From the NCBI GenBank assembly GCA_038211615.1, contig JBBQVL010000005.1, positions 29,193 to 93,192 of the forward strand: 64,000 bases of DNA, given 5' to 3'. The position numbers were made by a program, and so were the translations under genes. The DNA comes from DASWJZ01 sp038211615 (lineage in GTDB: Bacteria > Pseudomonadota > Alphaproteobacteria > Rhizobiales > Afifellaceae). This document shows positions 24,045 through 33,989 of the stretch, one piece after another. The stretch's first letter is position 1. Every line of letters begins with the position of its first letter. The notes under the pieces were generated by a model. The model had not been told where the DNA came from. It made no database searches and saw nothing but the letters and a program-made list of their open reading frames with translations.

Positions 24045-26000
24045 TTACGATTTCAGTTCCGCCAGTCCGTGAAATAGATCCAGGGCCTCCGGGTTGGCCA
24101 GCGCCTCGCGGTTCTTCACCGGCCGGCCGTGCACCACCTCGCGGACGGCGAGCTCGGTGATTTTCCCCGACTTGGTGCGCGGAATGTCGGCAACCGCGAC
24201 GATCTTCGACGGAACGTGGCGGGGCGAGGCGCCGGCCCGGATTCTGGCCTTCATCGCCTTTTGCAGCTCTTCGCTGAGCGTCACGCCGGCGGCGAGCCGC
24301 ACGAAGAGAACGATGCGGACGTCGCCGTCGAAATCCTGCCCGATGGCGAGCGCCTCCAGCACCTCCGGCATGCCTTCCACCTGGGCGTAGATCTCCGCCG
24401 TGCCGATCCGCACCCCTCCCGGATTGAGCGTCGCGTCGGAACGGCCGTGGATGACGATGCCGCCATGCGAAGTCCACTCGGCGAAATCGCCGTGTGCCCA
24501 GATGCCGGGGAAACGCTCGAAGTAGGCGGCGGAATATTTCGCGCCGCCCGGATCGCTCCAGAACATGACCGGCATTGACGGGAAGGCGACCTTGCAGACG
24601 AGCTCGCCCTTCTCTCCGCGCACCGGCCGGCCCGCTTCATCCAGCACGTCCACCGCCATGCCGAGCCCGGGCCCCTGGATCTCGCCGCGCCAGACCGGCT
24701 TCGTCGGGATGCCGAGCACGAAGCAGGAAACGATGTCCGTGCCGCCGGAGATCGAGGCGAGGTGGATGTCGGGCTTGATCGCGTCGTAGACGAAGTCGAA
24801 GTTTTCAGGTGCAAGCGGCGATCCGGTAGAGGCGAGCATCCGGACGCTGGAAAGATCGTGCGTCTCGCGCGGCCTGAGGCCCGCCTTCCGCACCGCATCG
24901 ATGAATTTCGCCGACGTGCCGAAGACCGTCATCTCCTCCGCTTGCGCATAGTCGAAGAGGGCGTTGCCGTCGGGATGAAAGGGCGATCCGTCGTAGAGGA
25001 GAAGCGTCGCGCCGGAGGCGAGGCCGGAGACGAGCCAGTTCCACATCATCCAGCCGAGCGTGGTGAAGTAGAAGAGCTTTTCGCCGGCCTTCAGCGAGGA
25101 GTGCAGCCGATGCTCCTTCAGGTGCTGCAGCAGCGTCCCGCCCGCGCCGTGCACGATGCATTTTGGCGCGCCCGTAGTTCCGGAGGAAAAGAGGATGTAG
25201 AGCGGATGGTCGAAAGGCAGCCGCTCGAATGCGAGCGGCGCCGGCTGGAAGCCCGCGAGGAAGGTCTCCAGCGTGCGTCCCCGAGGCGTTGATGCCGCCA
25301 GCGCCTCGGCCCGCCCGAGATAGGGAACGATGATGGTCGCGACGGCGCTTGGCAGCTTCTCCGCGATGGCGGTCACCTTCTCCGCGACGTCGATCGCCTT
25401 GCCGCCGTACCAGTAGCCATCCACAACGAAGAACAGTTTTGGCGCGATCTGGCCGAAACGGTCGAGCACCCCGCGCTCGCCGAAATCCGGCGAGCAGGAC
25501 GAGAAGATCGCGCCGAGCGAGGCGGTGGCGAGCATCACCGCGACCGCCTCCGGCATGTTCGGCAGCATGGCCGCGACGCGGTCGCCGTGCCCGATTCCCG
25601 CCGCCCGCATGGCCTGCTGCAGCCGCGAGACCAGCGCGCTGAGATCGTCGAAGCTCAGCCGGCGCTCGAACTTCTCCTCGCCGCGGAAGACGATCGCGGT
25701 CTCCGCGCCACCCTGTCGCAGGAGGTTCTCGGCGAAATTCAGCCGCGCGTCGGGGAAGAAGCGCGTGTCCCGCATGGACCCGGCCATTGCGATCCGGCGC
25801 GCGCCCTTGTCCCCGATGACGGCGCAGAAGTCCCAGACGAGTTCCCAGAAGCCACCAGGATCGGCGACCGACCAGCCGTGCAGCGCGTCATAGTCGTCGA
25901 GCGCCCTTCCCGTCCGCCGCCCGGCTTCCGCCGCGAAGGCTGAGAGAGGCAGCGCCGGAAGGGCATCGGGGTCGGGGGTCCAGAGGGGTCGGTCCTGCAT
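24045..26000 (-). CDS. Acetoacetyl-CoA synthetase (acetoacetate-CoA ligase)
   Basis: A 651-residue acyl-adenylate enzyme activating acetoacetate, used in ketone-body and polyhydroxybutyrate turnover. N-terminal DYDALHGWSVADPGGFWELVW and ARLNFAENLLR are typical of the acetoacetyl branch. The AMP-binding core has ILFSSGTTGAPKCIVHGAGG, FYFTTLGWMMWNWLVSGLA and ISGGTDIVSCFVLG. The C-terminal hinge has HGRSDATLNPGGVRIGTAEIY and the catalytic Lys is in RTKSGKITELAVREVVHG. It stands alone; no PHB genes are adjacent. Confidence 0.92.
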   Translation of the reverse strand: MQDRPLWTPDPDALPALPLSAFAAEAGRRTGRALDDYDALHGWSVADPGGFWELVWDFCAVIGDKGARRIAMAGSMRDTRFFPDARLNFAENLLRQGGAETAIVFRGEEKFERRLSFDDLSALVSRLQQAMRAAGIGHGDRVAAMLPNMPEAVAVMLATASLGAIFSSCSPDFGERGVLDRFGQIAPKLFFVVDGYWYGGKAIDVAEKVTAIAEKLPSAVATIIVPYLGRAEALAASTPRGRTLETFLAGFQPAPLAFERLPFDHPLYILFSSGTTGAPKCIVHGAGGTLLQHLKEHRLHSSLKAGEKLFYFTTLGWMMWNWLVSGLASGATLLLYDGSPFHPDGNALFDYAQAEEMTVFGTSAKFIDAVRKAGLRPRETHDLSSVRMLASTGSPLAPENFDFVYDAIKPDIHLASISGGTDIVSCFVLGIPTKPVWRGEIQGPGLGMAVDVLDEAGRPVRGEKGELVCKVAFPSMPVMFWSDPGGAKYSAAYFERFPGIWAHGDFAEWTSHGGIVIHGRSDATLNPGGVRIGTAEIYAQVEGMPEVLEALAIGQDFDGDVRIVLFVRLAAGVTLSEELQKAMKARIRAGASPRHVPSKIVAVADIPRTKSGKITELAVREVVHGRPVKNREALANPEALDLFHGLAELKS

Positions 26001-26126
26001 GATCGTCGCGCGCCTTTCCGGCGGACTAGAGCATTGCCATAGCGCCCGGAATGCGCCAAGCCGGAAGGGGTCGAAACCGCCGAAGGCGCATCGAATGGCC
26101 GGCGGAGGGCTTGGACGTCAGGCGGG

Positions 26127-27956
26127 ATGAAGCGCATTGCTTGGATCTTCGCGGCAGTGGTCCTGTCCGCGCTTGCGCTCTTAGCGCTGCTTGTCGCCCT
26201 CGTGCCGCGCGACGCGCTGAAGGCGCGGATGGGCGAGCAGATATCGAGCTGGACCGGCCGCGACGTCTCGCTCCGCGGCGAGCCCGAGATCAGCATCTTT
26301 CCGCGGCTGAGCGTCACGCTGAACGACGTGCACGTCAGCGGCCCGGAGGGGATGGCCGATTCCGAGATACTCTCGATGGACCGCCTGACCGGCACGATCC
26401 GCCTGCTGCCGCTGATCATCGGCCGCATCGAGGTCGGCGCCTACCGGATGGTCCGCCCGCGCGTGCATCTGGTGCGCGACAGCGCCGGGCGCCGCAACTG
26501 GGATTTCGACTCCGGCGCGGCCGCGCTGCAGCTCGCCTTCGCGGGCGACGTGCCGCTCGGCGATTTCAGCCTCGAAGGGGGCGGCGTCGTCTATGAGGAC
26601 AGGCAGTCCGGCGACAGCGAGCGCCTCGATTCGGTGAACCTTTCGGTGGACTGGCCGAGCGTGCGCCAGCCGATCGCCGTCGAAGGCGCCGGTATCTGGC
26701 GCGGCGAGCAGGTGACCGTCTCGGGCAGCGCCGACGCGCCGTTCGCCTTCATGAATGGCGGCGCGACGCCGCTCGAGGGACGCGTTGAAGCCGCACCGAT
26801 CAGCGTGATCTTCAGCGGCCAGGCTGACCATTATCCGATGCCGAAGCTGAGCGGCGCGCTGAAGCTTTCGACGCCGTCGCTGCGCCGCTTCGCCTCCTGG
26901 CTCGGCAGTCCGATCGGGCCGGGCTCGACGCTCGGCCAGGCGAGCGGCTTCGGCACCGCCGCGTTCGATCGCAACGGGCTCTCGGTCGCGGACGCGGAGT
27001 TCACGCTCGACGGCAACGGCGCTTCCGGTGCGCTGCAGATCGCGCTTTCGCCGAAGCTCGACATCACCGGCACCATTGCCTTCAACGCCCTCGACCTTAC
27101 CCCCTATTTCGCCGGGCTCTCCGCCACCATGGCGACCACGAAGGACTGGCGGAGCGTGGCGCTGCCGACCGACTGGCTCGGCGGCATGAACGCCGACATC
27201 AGGCTGTCGGCGACCACCGTGAAACTCGGGGCGCTCTCTGCGGGCGATGCCGCCGCGAGCGTTTCGCTCCGCGACGGAAGGCTCGAGGTCGGGCTGGCGC
27301 AGGCGGTGGTCGGCGGCGGCAGCGTCAACGGCAATCTGGCGGTCGCCGATTCTGCCGATGCGGCGGGCGCCGCGGTCGAAGCGCAGCTCAGGGCGAACGA
27401 TATCCTCTTCGCCTTGCCGGCCGCCTCGCTTGCCCTGCCGCAGGCGATCTCCGGCACTGGAACCGTGCAGGTCGACGTCAGCGCCACCGGCGGTAACCTC
27501 GGTGCGTTGGTTCGCGGGCTGGACGGCACGGCCAAGGTCAGCGTCCGGAACGGCGCCGTGCCGCTCTTCGGGCTGGCCGACGCCGCCGCGGCGGCGGGGG
27601 GGCCCGTGAATCCGCTTCCCACCGAAGGCCTTGCCGCCATCGCCGTCGATTCCGCCTCCGCAGGCTTCAGCTTCTCCGGCGGCGTCGGCATGCTGCAGCG
27701 CGCCAACGTCGTCACCCACACCTATTCGGCCGATGCGCAGGGCTGGATCGGGCTCCTCGACGGCAGCCTCGGGCTGAACGGCACACTGCAAACAGGCGCC
27801 GCTGGAACGACGCGCGCCACCCCGGCTCCTGTTGCGGCGCCGGACGCCTCCACGACCCCATCGCCCGCCGGTGCCACAACCGCCGCCGCGCCGATCGCCT
27901 TCACCATAGAGGGAACGCTCACCGCCCCGGTGACGCACATGCAGGCGGGAAACTGA
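26127..27956 (+). CDS. AsmA-family envelope protein
   Basis: A 609-residue protein anchored by one N-terminal transmembrane helix (MKRIAWIFAAVVLSALALL) with the rest in the periplasm. The N-terminal AsmA signature is present (GRDVSLRGEPEISIFPRLSVTL, then NDVHVSGPEG). The C-terminal AsmA domain shows the DGTAKVSVRNGAVPLFGL and LNGTLQTG blocks. AsmA-like proteins are thought to bridge inner and outer membrane for phospholipid transport, which fits the mla genes at the other end of the window. An Ala/Thr/Pro-rich insert lies near residues 555-590. Confidence 0.87.
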   Translation: MKRIAWIFAAVVLSALALLALLVALVPRDALKARMGEQISSWTGRDVSLRGEPEISIFPRLSVTLNDVHVSGPEGMADSEILSMDRLTGTIRLLPLIIGRIEVGAYRMVRPRVHLVRDSAGRRNWDFDSGAAALQLAFAGDVPLGDFSLEGGGVVYEDRQSGDSERLDSVNLSVDWPSVRQPIAVEGAGIWRGEQVTVSGSADAPFAFMNGGATPLEGRVEAAPISVIFSGQADHYPMPKLSGALKLSTPSLRRFASWLGSPIGPGSTLGQASGFGTAAFDRNGLSVADAEFTLDGNGASGALQIALSPKLDITGTIAFNALDLTPYFAGLSATMATTKDWRSVALPTDWLGGMNADIRLSATTVKLGALSAGDAAASVSLRDGRLEVGLAQAVVGGGSVNGNLAVADSADAAGAAVEAQLRANDILFALPAASLALPQAISGTGTVQVDVSATGGNLGALVRGLDGTAKVSVRNGAVPLFGLADAAAAAGGPVNPLPTEGLAAIAVDSASAGFSFSGGVGMLQRANVVTHTYSADAQGWIGLLDGSLGLNGTLQTGAAGTTRATPAPVAAPDASTTPSPAGATTAAAPIAFTIEGTLTAPVTHMQAGN

Positions 27957-27965
27957 GGCTTTGCG

Positions 27966-28754
27966 CTAAGCCCCCGGTCCGGGGCGGGTGCGTGTCGCAA
28001 TCGTGGTGATGAGGACGCCGACTGCCACGATGCCGATCATGATGGTGGAGACGGCGTTGATCTCCGGCGTCACGCCGAGCCTGACCTGGCTGTAGATGCG
28101 CATCGGCAGCGTGGTGGCGCCGGGCCCCGTGGTGAAGCTCGCGATGACGAGATCGTCGAGCGACAGCGTGAAGGCGAGCATCCAGCCGGCCGCGACCGCC
28201 GGGAAGATGATCGGCAGCGTAACGAGGAAGAAGGCCTTGAGCGGCGGCGCGCCGAGATCGAGCGCCGCTTCCTCGAGACTCCGGTCGAAGGTGACGAGGC
28301 GCGATTGCACCACCACCGCGACGAAGCACATCGAGAAGCTGATATGCGCCAGCGTCACCGTCCAGAAACCCCGGTCGAAGCCGATCGCGACGAAGAGCAG
28401 CAGCAGCGACAGGCCGGTGATGACGTCCGGCATGACGAGCGGCGCCATGATCATGCCGGTGAACAGCGTGCGCCCGAAGAAGCGCCCGCGATTGACGAGC
28501 GCCACCGCCGCCATGGTGCCGAGCACGGTCGCGACCGAGGCCGAGAGGAGGGCGACGCGGATCGTCACCCAGGCCGCGTCGAGGATCGCCTGGTTCTGCA
28601 GCAGCGAGGCGTACCATTTGGTGGAGAAGCCGCCCCACACCGTGACGAGCTTCGAGGCGTTGAAGGAGTAGATGACGAGCAGCAGGATCGGCAGATAGAG
28701 GAAGGCGAAGCCGAGCGCGATCGAGACGAGATTGAAGGTCGAGAAGCGTTTCAT
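27966..28754 (-). CDS. potI: Polyamine ABC transporter permease
   Basis: A 262-residue inner-membrane protein with six predicted helices. The EAA loop is SLEEAALDLGAPPLKAFFLVTLP and the PotC/PotI signatures are APLVMPDVITGLSLLLLF and SLDDLVIASFTTGPGATTLPM. ATG 28754 overlaps the potH stop (ATGA). With potH it forms the channel for putrescine/spermidine uptake. Last gene of potF-potG-potH-potI, convergent with the AsmA gene (9-bp gap). Confidence 0.93.
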   Translation of the reverse strand: MKRFSTFNLVSIALGFAFLYLPILLLVIYSFNASKLVTVWGGFSTKWYASLLQNQAILDAAWVTIRVALLSASVATVLGTMAAVALVNRGRFFGRTLFTGMIMAPLVMPDVITGLSLLLLFVAIGFDRGFWTVTLAHISFSMCFVAVVVQSRLVTFDRSLEEAALDLGAPPLKAFFLVTLPIIFPAVAAGWMLAFTLSLDDLVIASFTTGPGATTLPMRIYSQVRLGVTPEINAVSTIMIGIVAVGVLITTIATRTRPGPGA

Positions 28755-29656
28755 CGGCCGCGCTCCCGGCTACGCGCCTGCGAGTTCTGGAAGAAGACGA
28801 TCGGCACGACCAGCACCAGGAGCAGGATCACCGCCACGGTCGAGGCCATCGGCCAATCGCGGTTGTGGAAGAACTCGTCCCACAGCGTCTTGCCGATCAT
28901 CAGCGTCCCCGATCCGCCGAGGAGGTCGGGGATGACGAACTCGCCGACCGCGGGAATGAAGACCAGCATGGAGCCGGCGATGACGCCGGGAAGCGACAGC
29001 GGGAAGGTGATCTGCCAGAACGCCCTGAGCGGCGGCGAGCCGAGGTCGGAGGCGGCCTCGAGCAGCGTCTGGTCGAGCTTTTCCAGCGACGCGTAGAGCG
29101 GCAGCACCATGAACGGCAGGTAGGAATAGACGATGCCGATATAGACCGCCCAGTTGGTGTTGGTGATGATCAGCGGCTGGCCGATCAGCCCGAGCCACAG
29201 CAGGAGCTGGTTCAGCAGCCCCTCGGGCTTCAGGATGCCGATCCACGCGTAGACGCGGATCAGGAACGACGTCCAGAACGGCAGGATGACCAGCATCACG
29301 AGGACAGAGCGCACCGACTGCTTCGCCCGCGCCATGCCGTAGGCGATCGGATAGCCGACGGCGAGCGTGATCAGCGTCGAGACGAGGGCGATCCAGACGC
29401 TCGACAGATAGGCTTTCCAGTAGAGCGGATAGGAGAAGAAGTAGGCGTAGTTGGCCCACGAAAGCAGGCCGAGCTTTTCCGGGATTTCGGCCAGGCTGTT
29501 GAAGGAAGGCTCGTAGGGCGGCTGGCCAAGCACCACCTGCGACAGCGAAATCTTCAGGACGATCAGGAACGGGATCAGGAAGAAGGCGAGCAGCCAGACG
29601 AAGGGAATCCAGGTGCCGATGCGGCGCTGCCAGGGGAGGCGCTGAGAATTGGCCAT
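28751..29656 (-). CDS. potH: Polyamine ABC transporter permease
   Basis: A 301-residue membrane subunit partnering PotI. It has an N-terminal helix (FVWLLAFFLIPFLIVLKISL) and LPFWTSFLIRVYAWIGIL, typical of PotB/PotH. The EAA loop is LLEAASDLGSPPLRAFWQITFP, and PAVGEFVIPDLLGG lies near the end. It starts 7 nt behind the potG stop and overlaps potI by ATGA, so all are translated from one message. Confidence 0.93.
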   Translation of the reverse strand: MANSQRLPWQRRIGTWIPFVWLLAFFLIPFLIVLKISLSQVVLGQPPYEPSFNSLAEIPEKLGLLSWANYAYFFSYPLYWKAYLSSVWIALVSTLITLAVGYPIAYGMARAKQSVRSVLVMLVILPFWTSFLIRVYAWIGILKPEGLLNQLLLWLGLIGQPLIITNTNWAVYIGIVYSYLPFMVLPLYASLEKLDQTLLEAASDLGSPPLRAFWQITFPLSLPGVIAGSMLVFIPAVGEFVIPDLLGGSGTLMIGKTLWDEFFHNRDWPMASTVAVILLLVLVVPIVFFQNSQARSRERGR

Positions 29657-29663
29657 CGCGTCG

Positions 29664-30812
29664 TCAGCTCTTCAGCACGACGCCGGAATCGGCCGCCCAG
29701 GAGAGCCAGACCTTGTCCTCCCAGGTGATCGGCCGCTCCACCGCGCGTTCGGCGTTCATGAGGCTGGCGCGCACCTGCTGTCCGGAGGGAAGGCGCACAT
29801 TGTAGAGCGTCGTGTCGCCGAAATAGGCGATGTCCAGCACCTCTCCCGCGACGGCGTTCGCCGAGACGCCGATCGGCGCGTCATGGGCGATCCGCACTTT
29901 CTCCGGACGGACCGCGAACCACGCGACCTGCCCCTTCGTGACCGGAACCGAGCTCTCCGCCCGGATCGCGAGCCCGCCCGGCGCCGAAAGCTCGATGCGC
30001 TCGCCGCTTGCCGACGACACCGTTCCTTCGAACGTGTTCACCGAGCCGATGAAGTCGGCCACGTAGCGCGAGTTCGGCGCCTCGTATATCTCGGCCGGCG
30101 GCGCGATCTGCACGATCTTCCCCTGATCCATGACCGAGATGCGGTCGGAGACGGTCATCGCCTCTTCCTGGTCGTGGGTGACGATGACAAAGGTCAGGCC
30201 GAGCTCGTATTGCAGGTCGATCAGCTCGAACTGCGTCTCCTCGCGGAGCTTCTTGTCGAGCGCGCCGAGCGGCTCGTCGAGCAGCAGCACCTTGGGCCGC
30301 TTGGCGACCGCGCGGGCGAGCGCCACGCGCTGCCGCTGGCCGCCGGAGAGCTGGTCGGGCTTGCGCTTGGCGAACTGCTCCATCTTGACGAGCTTCAGCA
30401 TCTCCGCGACGCGCGTCTCGATTTCGGCCTTCGGCATCCTGTCCTGCTTCAGCCCGAAGGCGACGTTTCCCTCCACCGTCATGTGCGGGAAGAGCGCGTA
30501 GGACTGGAACATCATGTTGACCGGCCGCTTGTGCGGCGGGACGCCGGAGAGCGGCTTGCCGTCGAGCCAGATGGAGCCCTCAGTCGGCTCCTCGAAGCCG
30601 GCGAGCATCCTGAGCAGCGTGGTCTTGCCGCAGCCGGAGGGACCGAGGAGCGCGTGGAACTCGCGCTCGTAGATGTTCAGCGACTGGTTGTCGACGGCGA
30701 CGAAGCTGCCGAAACGCTTGGTGACCGCGCGGAACTCGATGAAGGGCTTCGCCGCCGGATCGTTCCACGGTTGGAACTTCCGCCGGACGGAGCCCAGGAC
30801 GTTCTTAGCCAA
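29664..30812 (-). CDS. potG: Polyamine ABC transporter ATP-binding protein
   Basis: A 382-residue ATPase that powers PotH/PotI. It shows Walker A GPSGCGKTT, Q-loop FQSYALFPHMTV, signature QLSGGQRQRVALARA, Walker B LLLDEPLGALD, and H-loop IVTHDQEEA. The C-terminal third is the TOBE domain (GKIVQIAPPAEIYEAPNSRYVADFIGSVN junction region). This length with a C-terminal TOBE matches PotA/PotG. The gap to potF is 46 nt. Confidence 0.93.
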   Translation of the reverse strand: MAKNVLGSVRRKFQPWNDPAAKPFIEFRAVTKRFGSFVAVDNQSLNIYEREFHALLGPSGCGKTTLLRMLAGFEEPTEGSIWLDGKPLSGVPPHKRPVNMMFQSYALFPHMTVEGNVAFGLKQDRMPKAEIETRVAEMLKLVKMEQFAKRKPDQLSGGQRQRVALARAVAKRPKVLLLDEPLGALDKKLREETQFELIDLQYELGLTFVIVTHDQEEAMTVSDRISVMDQGKIVQIAPPAEIYEAPNSRYVADFIGSVNTFEGTVSSASGERIELSAPGGLAIRAESSVPVTKGQVAWFAVRPEKVRIAHDAPIGVSANAVAGEVLDIAYFGDTTLYNVRLPSGQQVRASLMNAERAVERPITWEDKVWLSWAADSGVVLKS

Positions 30813-30858
30813 GTCGCACCCCCTCTCGCGCGTTTTGGATGCGCGCGAAGACTGGACC

Positions 30859-31953
30859 TTACTGGCCTGTCGTGACCTCCGTCCAGATGCGGGTGATCTC
30901 GCGCTGCGTGCGCGGATCGTTGGGCGTCGTGGTGTAGAGCTTGGCGAGCGTCTCGGCAGAGGGATAGATCGCCGGGTCCTTCAACACCTTCTCGTCGAGC
31001 TTCTCCTGCGACGCCTTGTTGCCGTTCGCGTAGTTCACGAAGTCGGAGTTGCGCGCCGCGATGTCGGGCCTCAGCATGAAGTCGATGAACTTGTGGGCGT
31101 TCTCCGGATGCGGAGCGTCGGCCGGGATGGCGAAGCTGTCGAGCCAGATGAGCGCGCCCTCCTTCGGGATCGAATATCCGATGGTGACGCCGTTATTGGC
31201 CTCCGCCGCCCGGTCGCGCGCCTGCAGCACGTCGCCGGAATAGCCGACCGCCATGCAGATGTCGCCGTTCGCGAGCCCGTTGATGTATTCGGAGGAATGG
31301 AACTTCTGGATGTTCGGGCGGATCGACTTCAGGAGGTCGCCGCCCTTCTGCAGATCGGCGGGGTCCTTCGAATCGGGATTGAGTCCGAGATAGTTCAGCG
31401 CCGCGGGCAGGATGTCGTCGGAGGAATCGAGCAGCTGGATGCCGCAATCCTTGAACTTCGACACGATGTTCGGATCGAAGATCATCGCCCACGAATCGAG
31501 CGGCGCGTCGGGCATCAGCGCCTTGATCTTCTCGACATTGTAGCCGATGCCGGTCGTCCCCCACATGTAGTTCGTGGCGTGCTCGAGGCCCGGGTCGTAG
31601 GTCTCCAGCCGCCTCGCGATCTCGTCCCACTGGTTGGCGATGTTGGGGATCTTCGACTTGTCGAGCGGCATCACGAGGTTGGCCTGGATGAGCCGCGCTA
31701 GATTGCGGTCGGTCGGCACGATGATGTCGTAGCCGGAGCCGCCGGCGAGCAGCTTCGTCTCCATCATCTCCATGGAATCGTAGGTGTCGTAGACGACCTT
31801 GATGCCGGTTTCCTTGGTGAAGTCCTCCAGCACGCCTTCGCCGACGTAGTCGGACCAGTTGTAGACGTTGAGGACCGGATCCTCGGCGGCCGCCGGAAGC
31901 GGGGAGAGAAGGAGCGCGGTTGCAGCAAAGAGCCATCTTGCGGTCGATTTCAC
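30859..31953 (-). CDS. potF: Polyamine ABC transporter periplasmic binding protein
   Basis: A 364-residue exported protein with a signal peptide ending at PAAAE. The mature start DPVLNVYNWSDYVGEGVLEDF is characteristic of PotD/PotF. YDSMEMMETKLLAGGSGYD, NYMWGTTGIGYN (ligand region) and NGDICMAVGYSGDVLQA follow. ASEEKLD-type C-terminal text is present as KASQEKLDEKVLKDPAIYPS. It binds putrescine or a related polyamine and is the first gene of the potFGHI operon. PuuA/PuuB-like genes for putrescine breakdown lie 8-10 kb away. Confidence 0.94.
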   Translation of the reverse strand: MKSTARWLFAATALLLSPLPAAAEDPVLNVYNWSDYVGEGVLEDFTKETGIKVVYDTYDSMEMMETKLLAGGSGYDIIVPTDRNLARLIQANLVMPLDKSKIPNIANQWDEIARRLETYDPGLEHATNYMWGTTGIGYNVEKIKALMPDAPLDSWAMIFDPNIVSKFKDCGIQLLDSSDDILPAALNYLGLNPDSKDPADLQKGGDLLKSIRPNIQKFHSSEYINGLANGDICMAVGYSGDVLQARDRAAEANNGVTIGYSIPKEGALIWLDSFAIPADAPHPENAHKFIDFMLRPDIAARNSDFVNYANGNKASQEKLDEKVLKDPAIYPSAETLAKLYTTTPNDPRTQREITRIWTEVTTGQ

Positions 31954-32208
31954 GTCTCGGTCCTCCGTGCATCAGTCTTCAGGCGGCCCTGGAAGCTTAA
32001 GGGCGGAACTTCCCCGCTTCAACAGCGACTTGGGCGTGCCCTCGACTTGTCGCAGGGGCCGTGCGATAGCCTCGCGTCGCGCCTTCCGGCCCTGGCCGAG
32101 CGGCCCGGTCGGTCTCGGTGCTGCCGTTTTCTGGTCCTAGCCGCGACCGGCCAGCCTGATCGGCCGAGCTTCTCCCGCATTTCAAAAGGCCCTTTTCCAA
32201 GGATGACC

Positions 32209-33966
32209 ATGTCGGCTCCGACCAATGCAATTCCGGCCGCCAAGCCCATCGTCGGAGGCGGACTGACCAGGAGCGGCAGGACGATCGCGCTCATCGTCGT
32301 GCTGCTCGCCTTCTTCATGGACGTGCTCGACGGCACGATCGTCAACGTGGCGATCCCCTCGATCCAGGAGAGCCTCGGCGCCAGCTATTCGGCGATCCAG
32401 TGGATCATCGCCGGCTACGCGCTGGCCTTCGCGCTGTTCCTGATCACCGGCGGCCGGCTCGGCGACATCCTCGGCTACAAGAACCTGTTCCTCGGCGGCA
32501 TTGTCGGCTTCACGGCTGCGTCCGCCTTCTGCGGCTTTGCCACCACCACCAACATGCTGGTCAGCGGCCGCCTCGTGCAGGGCCTGATGGCGGCGATGAT
32601 GGTCCCGCAGATCCTCTCCACCATCCAGATCATGTACACGACCGTGGAGGAGCGCCGCGGCGTGTCGGCGTTCTACGGCGGCATCGCCGGCATCGCGACC
32701 GTGACCGGTCCGATCCTCGGCGCGCTCCTCATCTCCGGCGACCTCTGGGGGCTCGGCTGGCGCGCCATCTTCCTCGTCAACGTGCCGGTCGGCGTGGCGG
32801 CGACGATCCTTGCGATGATCTTCCTGCCGAGCGCGAAGTCGCCGCACCCGCTGCACCTCGACATCGTCGGGGTGGTGCTGATCCTGGTCGCGATGCTGCT
32901 CCTGATGTATCCGCTGATCCAGGGGCGGCAGCTCGACTGGCCGGTCTGGGTCTTCGTCTCGATGCTGGCGTCGATCCCGGCCTTCTTCATCTTCGCGTGG
33001 AGCCAGGTCAGCAAGGACCGCCGCGACGGCTCGCCGCTCGTCGTGCCGGCGCTCTTCCGGAAGCGATCGTTCGTCGCCGGCATCGCGACCAGCGGATCGC
33101 TGTTCGCCATCGTCTATGGCTTCTTCCTCGTGCTCACTCTCTTTCTGCAGGTCGGGCTGGGCTATCCGGTCCTGAAGGCGGGCCTCACCGGGATTCCCTT
33201 CTCGCTCGGCGTCGCGATCTCCGCCGGCTCGTCCGGAGCGCTGCTGGTGCCGCGCTTCGGCCGCAACATCATCTCGGCCGGGCCGGTGATCATGGCGCTC
33301 GGCCTCGCGCTCTTCCTCGCGACGGTCAGGCATTTCGGCGGCGACTTGACGCCGTGGGAGCTGGTCCCCTCGCTGATCCTGACCGGCGTCGGCATGGGCT
33401 GCGTGGTCGCGCCGATCTACCAGTTCATCCTGGCGGAAGTGGAGATCAAGGACGCCGGCTCCGCCTCGGGCGTCATCAACGCCATGGGGCAGATCGGCGG
33501 GGCCATCGGCATCGCCGTCATCGGCACGATCTTCTTCGGCCTGATCGGGACCGGGGCCCTGTCGAGCGTCGAGAGCGTCCGCCCCGACCTCATCGCCGAC
33601 ATGCAGGATATCGGCGTGCCGCGAAAAGAGCTGCCAAAACTCACCCACAGCTTCGAGACCTGCTTCAGCGACCGCGCCAACGCCAAGGACCCCCTGGCGA
33701 AGCCCGAGAGCTGCCAGAGCGGGGAGGACGCGCTCGCCAGGAACGAGGATTCCGATCCGGAATCGATTGCCGCGATCCGCGCCTCGCTCACCTTGCGCGG
33801 CAAGGAGGCGAACCAGCGGAATTTCACCGACGCGGTGGAATACACCCTGATCTGGGAGATCGTGGCGCTCGGGATCGTCTTCTGCGTGACTTTCCTGCTC
33901 CCGCCCCGCCCGCGTTCGAAGGAAGAGCTGGCGCGCATCGCCGCCGAGACGGGGATGATCGTTTAG
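32209..33966 (+). CDS. DHA2/EmrB-family MFS efflux transporter
   Basis: A 585-residue proton-driven exporter with about 14 helices. ATG 32209 is preferred because AAGG lies 6 nt upstream; ATG 32203 has no spacing. FFMDVLDGTIVNVAIPSIQ, GGRLGDILGYKNLF (motif A) and GPILGALLISG (motif C) are present. A loop of about 100 residues before the last helix contains two cysteines (FETCFSDR, ESCQSGED), probably a periplasmic disulfide-bonded insert. There is no HlyD partner next door, but one lies in the TetR operon 1.5 kb away. The substrate is unknown. Confidence 0.88.
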   Translation: MSAPTNAIPAAKPIVGGGLTRSGRTIALIVVLLAFFMDVLDGTIVNVAIPSIQESLGASYSAIQWIIAGYALAFALFLITGGRLGDILGYKNLFLGGIVGFTAASAFCGFATTTNMLVSGRLVQGLMAAMMVPQILSTIQIMYTTVEERRGVSAFYGGIAGIATVTGPILGALLISGDLWGLGWRAIFLVNVPVGVAATILAMIFLPSAKSPHPLHLDIVGVVLILVAMLLLMYPLIQGRQLDWPVWVFVSMLASIPAFFIFAWSQVSKDRRDGSPLVVPALFRKRSFVAGIATSGSLFAIVYGFFLVLTLFLQVGLGYPVLKAGLTGIPFSLGVAISAGSSGALLVPRFGRNIISAGPVIMALGLALFLATVRHFGGDLTPWELVPSLILTGVGMGCVVAPIYQFILAEVEIKDAGSASGVINAMGQIGGAIGIAVIGTIFFGLIGTGALSSVESVRPDLIADMQDIGVPRKELPKLTHSFETCFSDRANAKDPLAKPESCQSGEDALARNEDSDPESIAAIRASLTLRGKEANQRNFTDAVEYTLIWEIVALGIVFCVTFLLPPRPRSKEELARIAAETGMIV

Positions 33967-33989
33967 GGGTACGGCGTCTGGGCCGACCT

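Noticed and set aside
32209..33966. Prophage or insertion sequence in the window
   Set aside because: No transposase, integrase, or terminal inverted repeats were seen; the only transfer signs are composition and broken genes near 55-61 kb.
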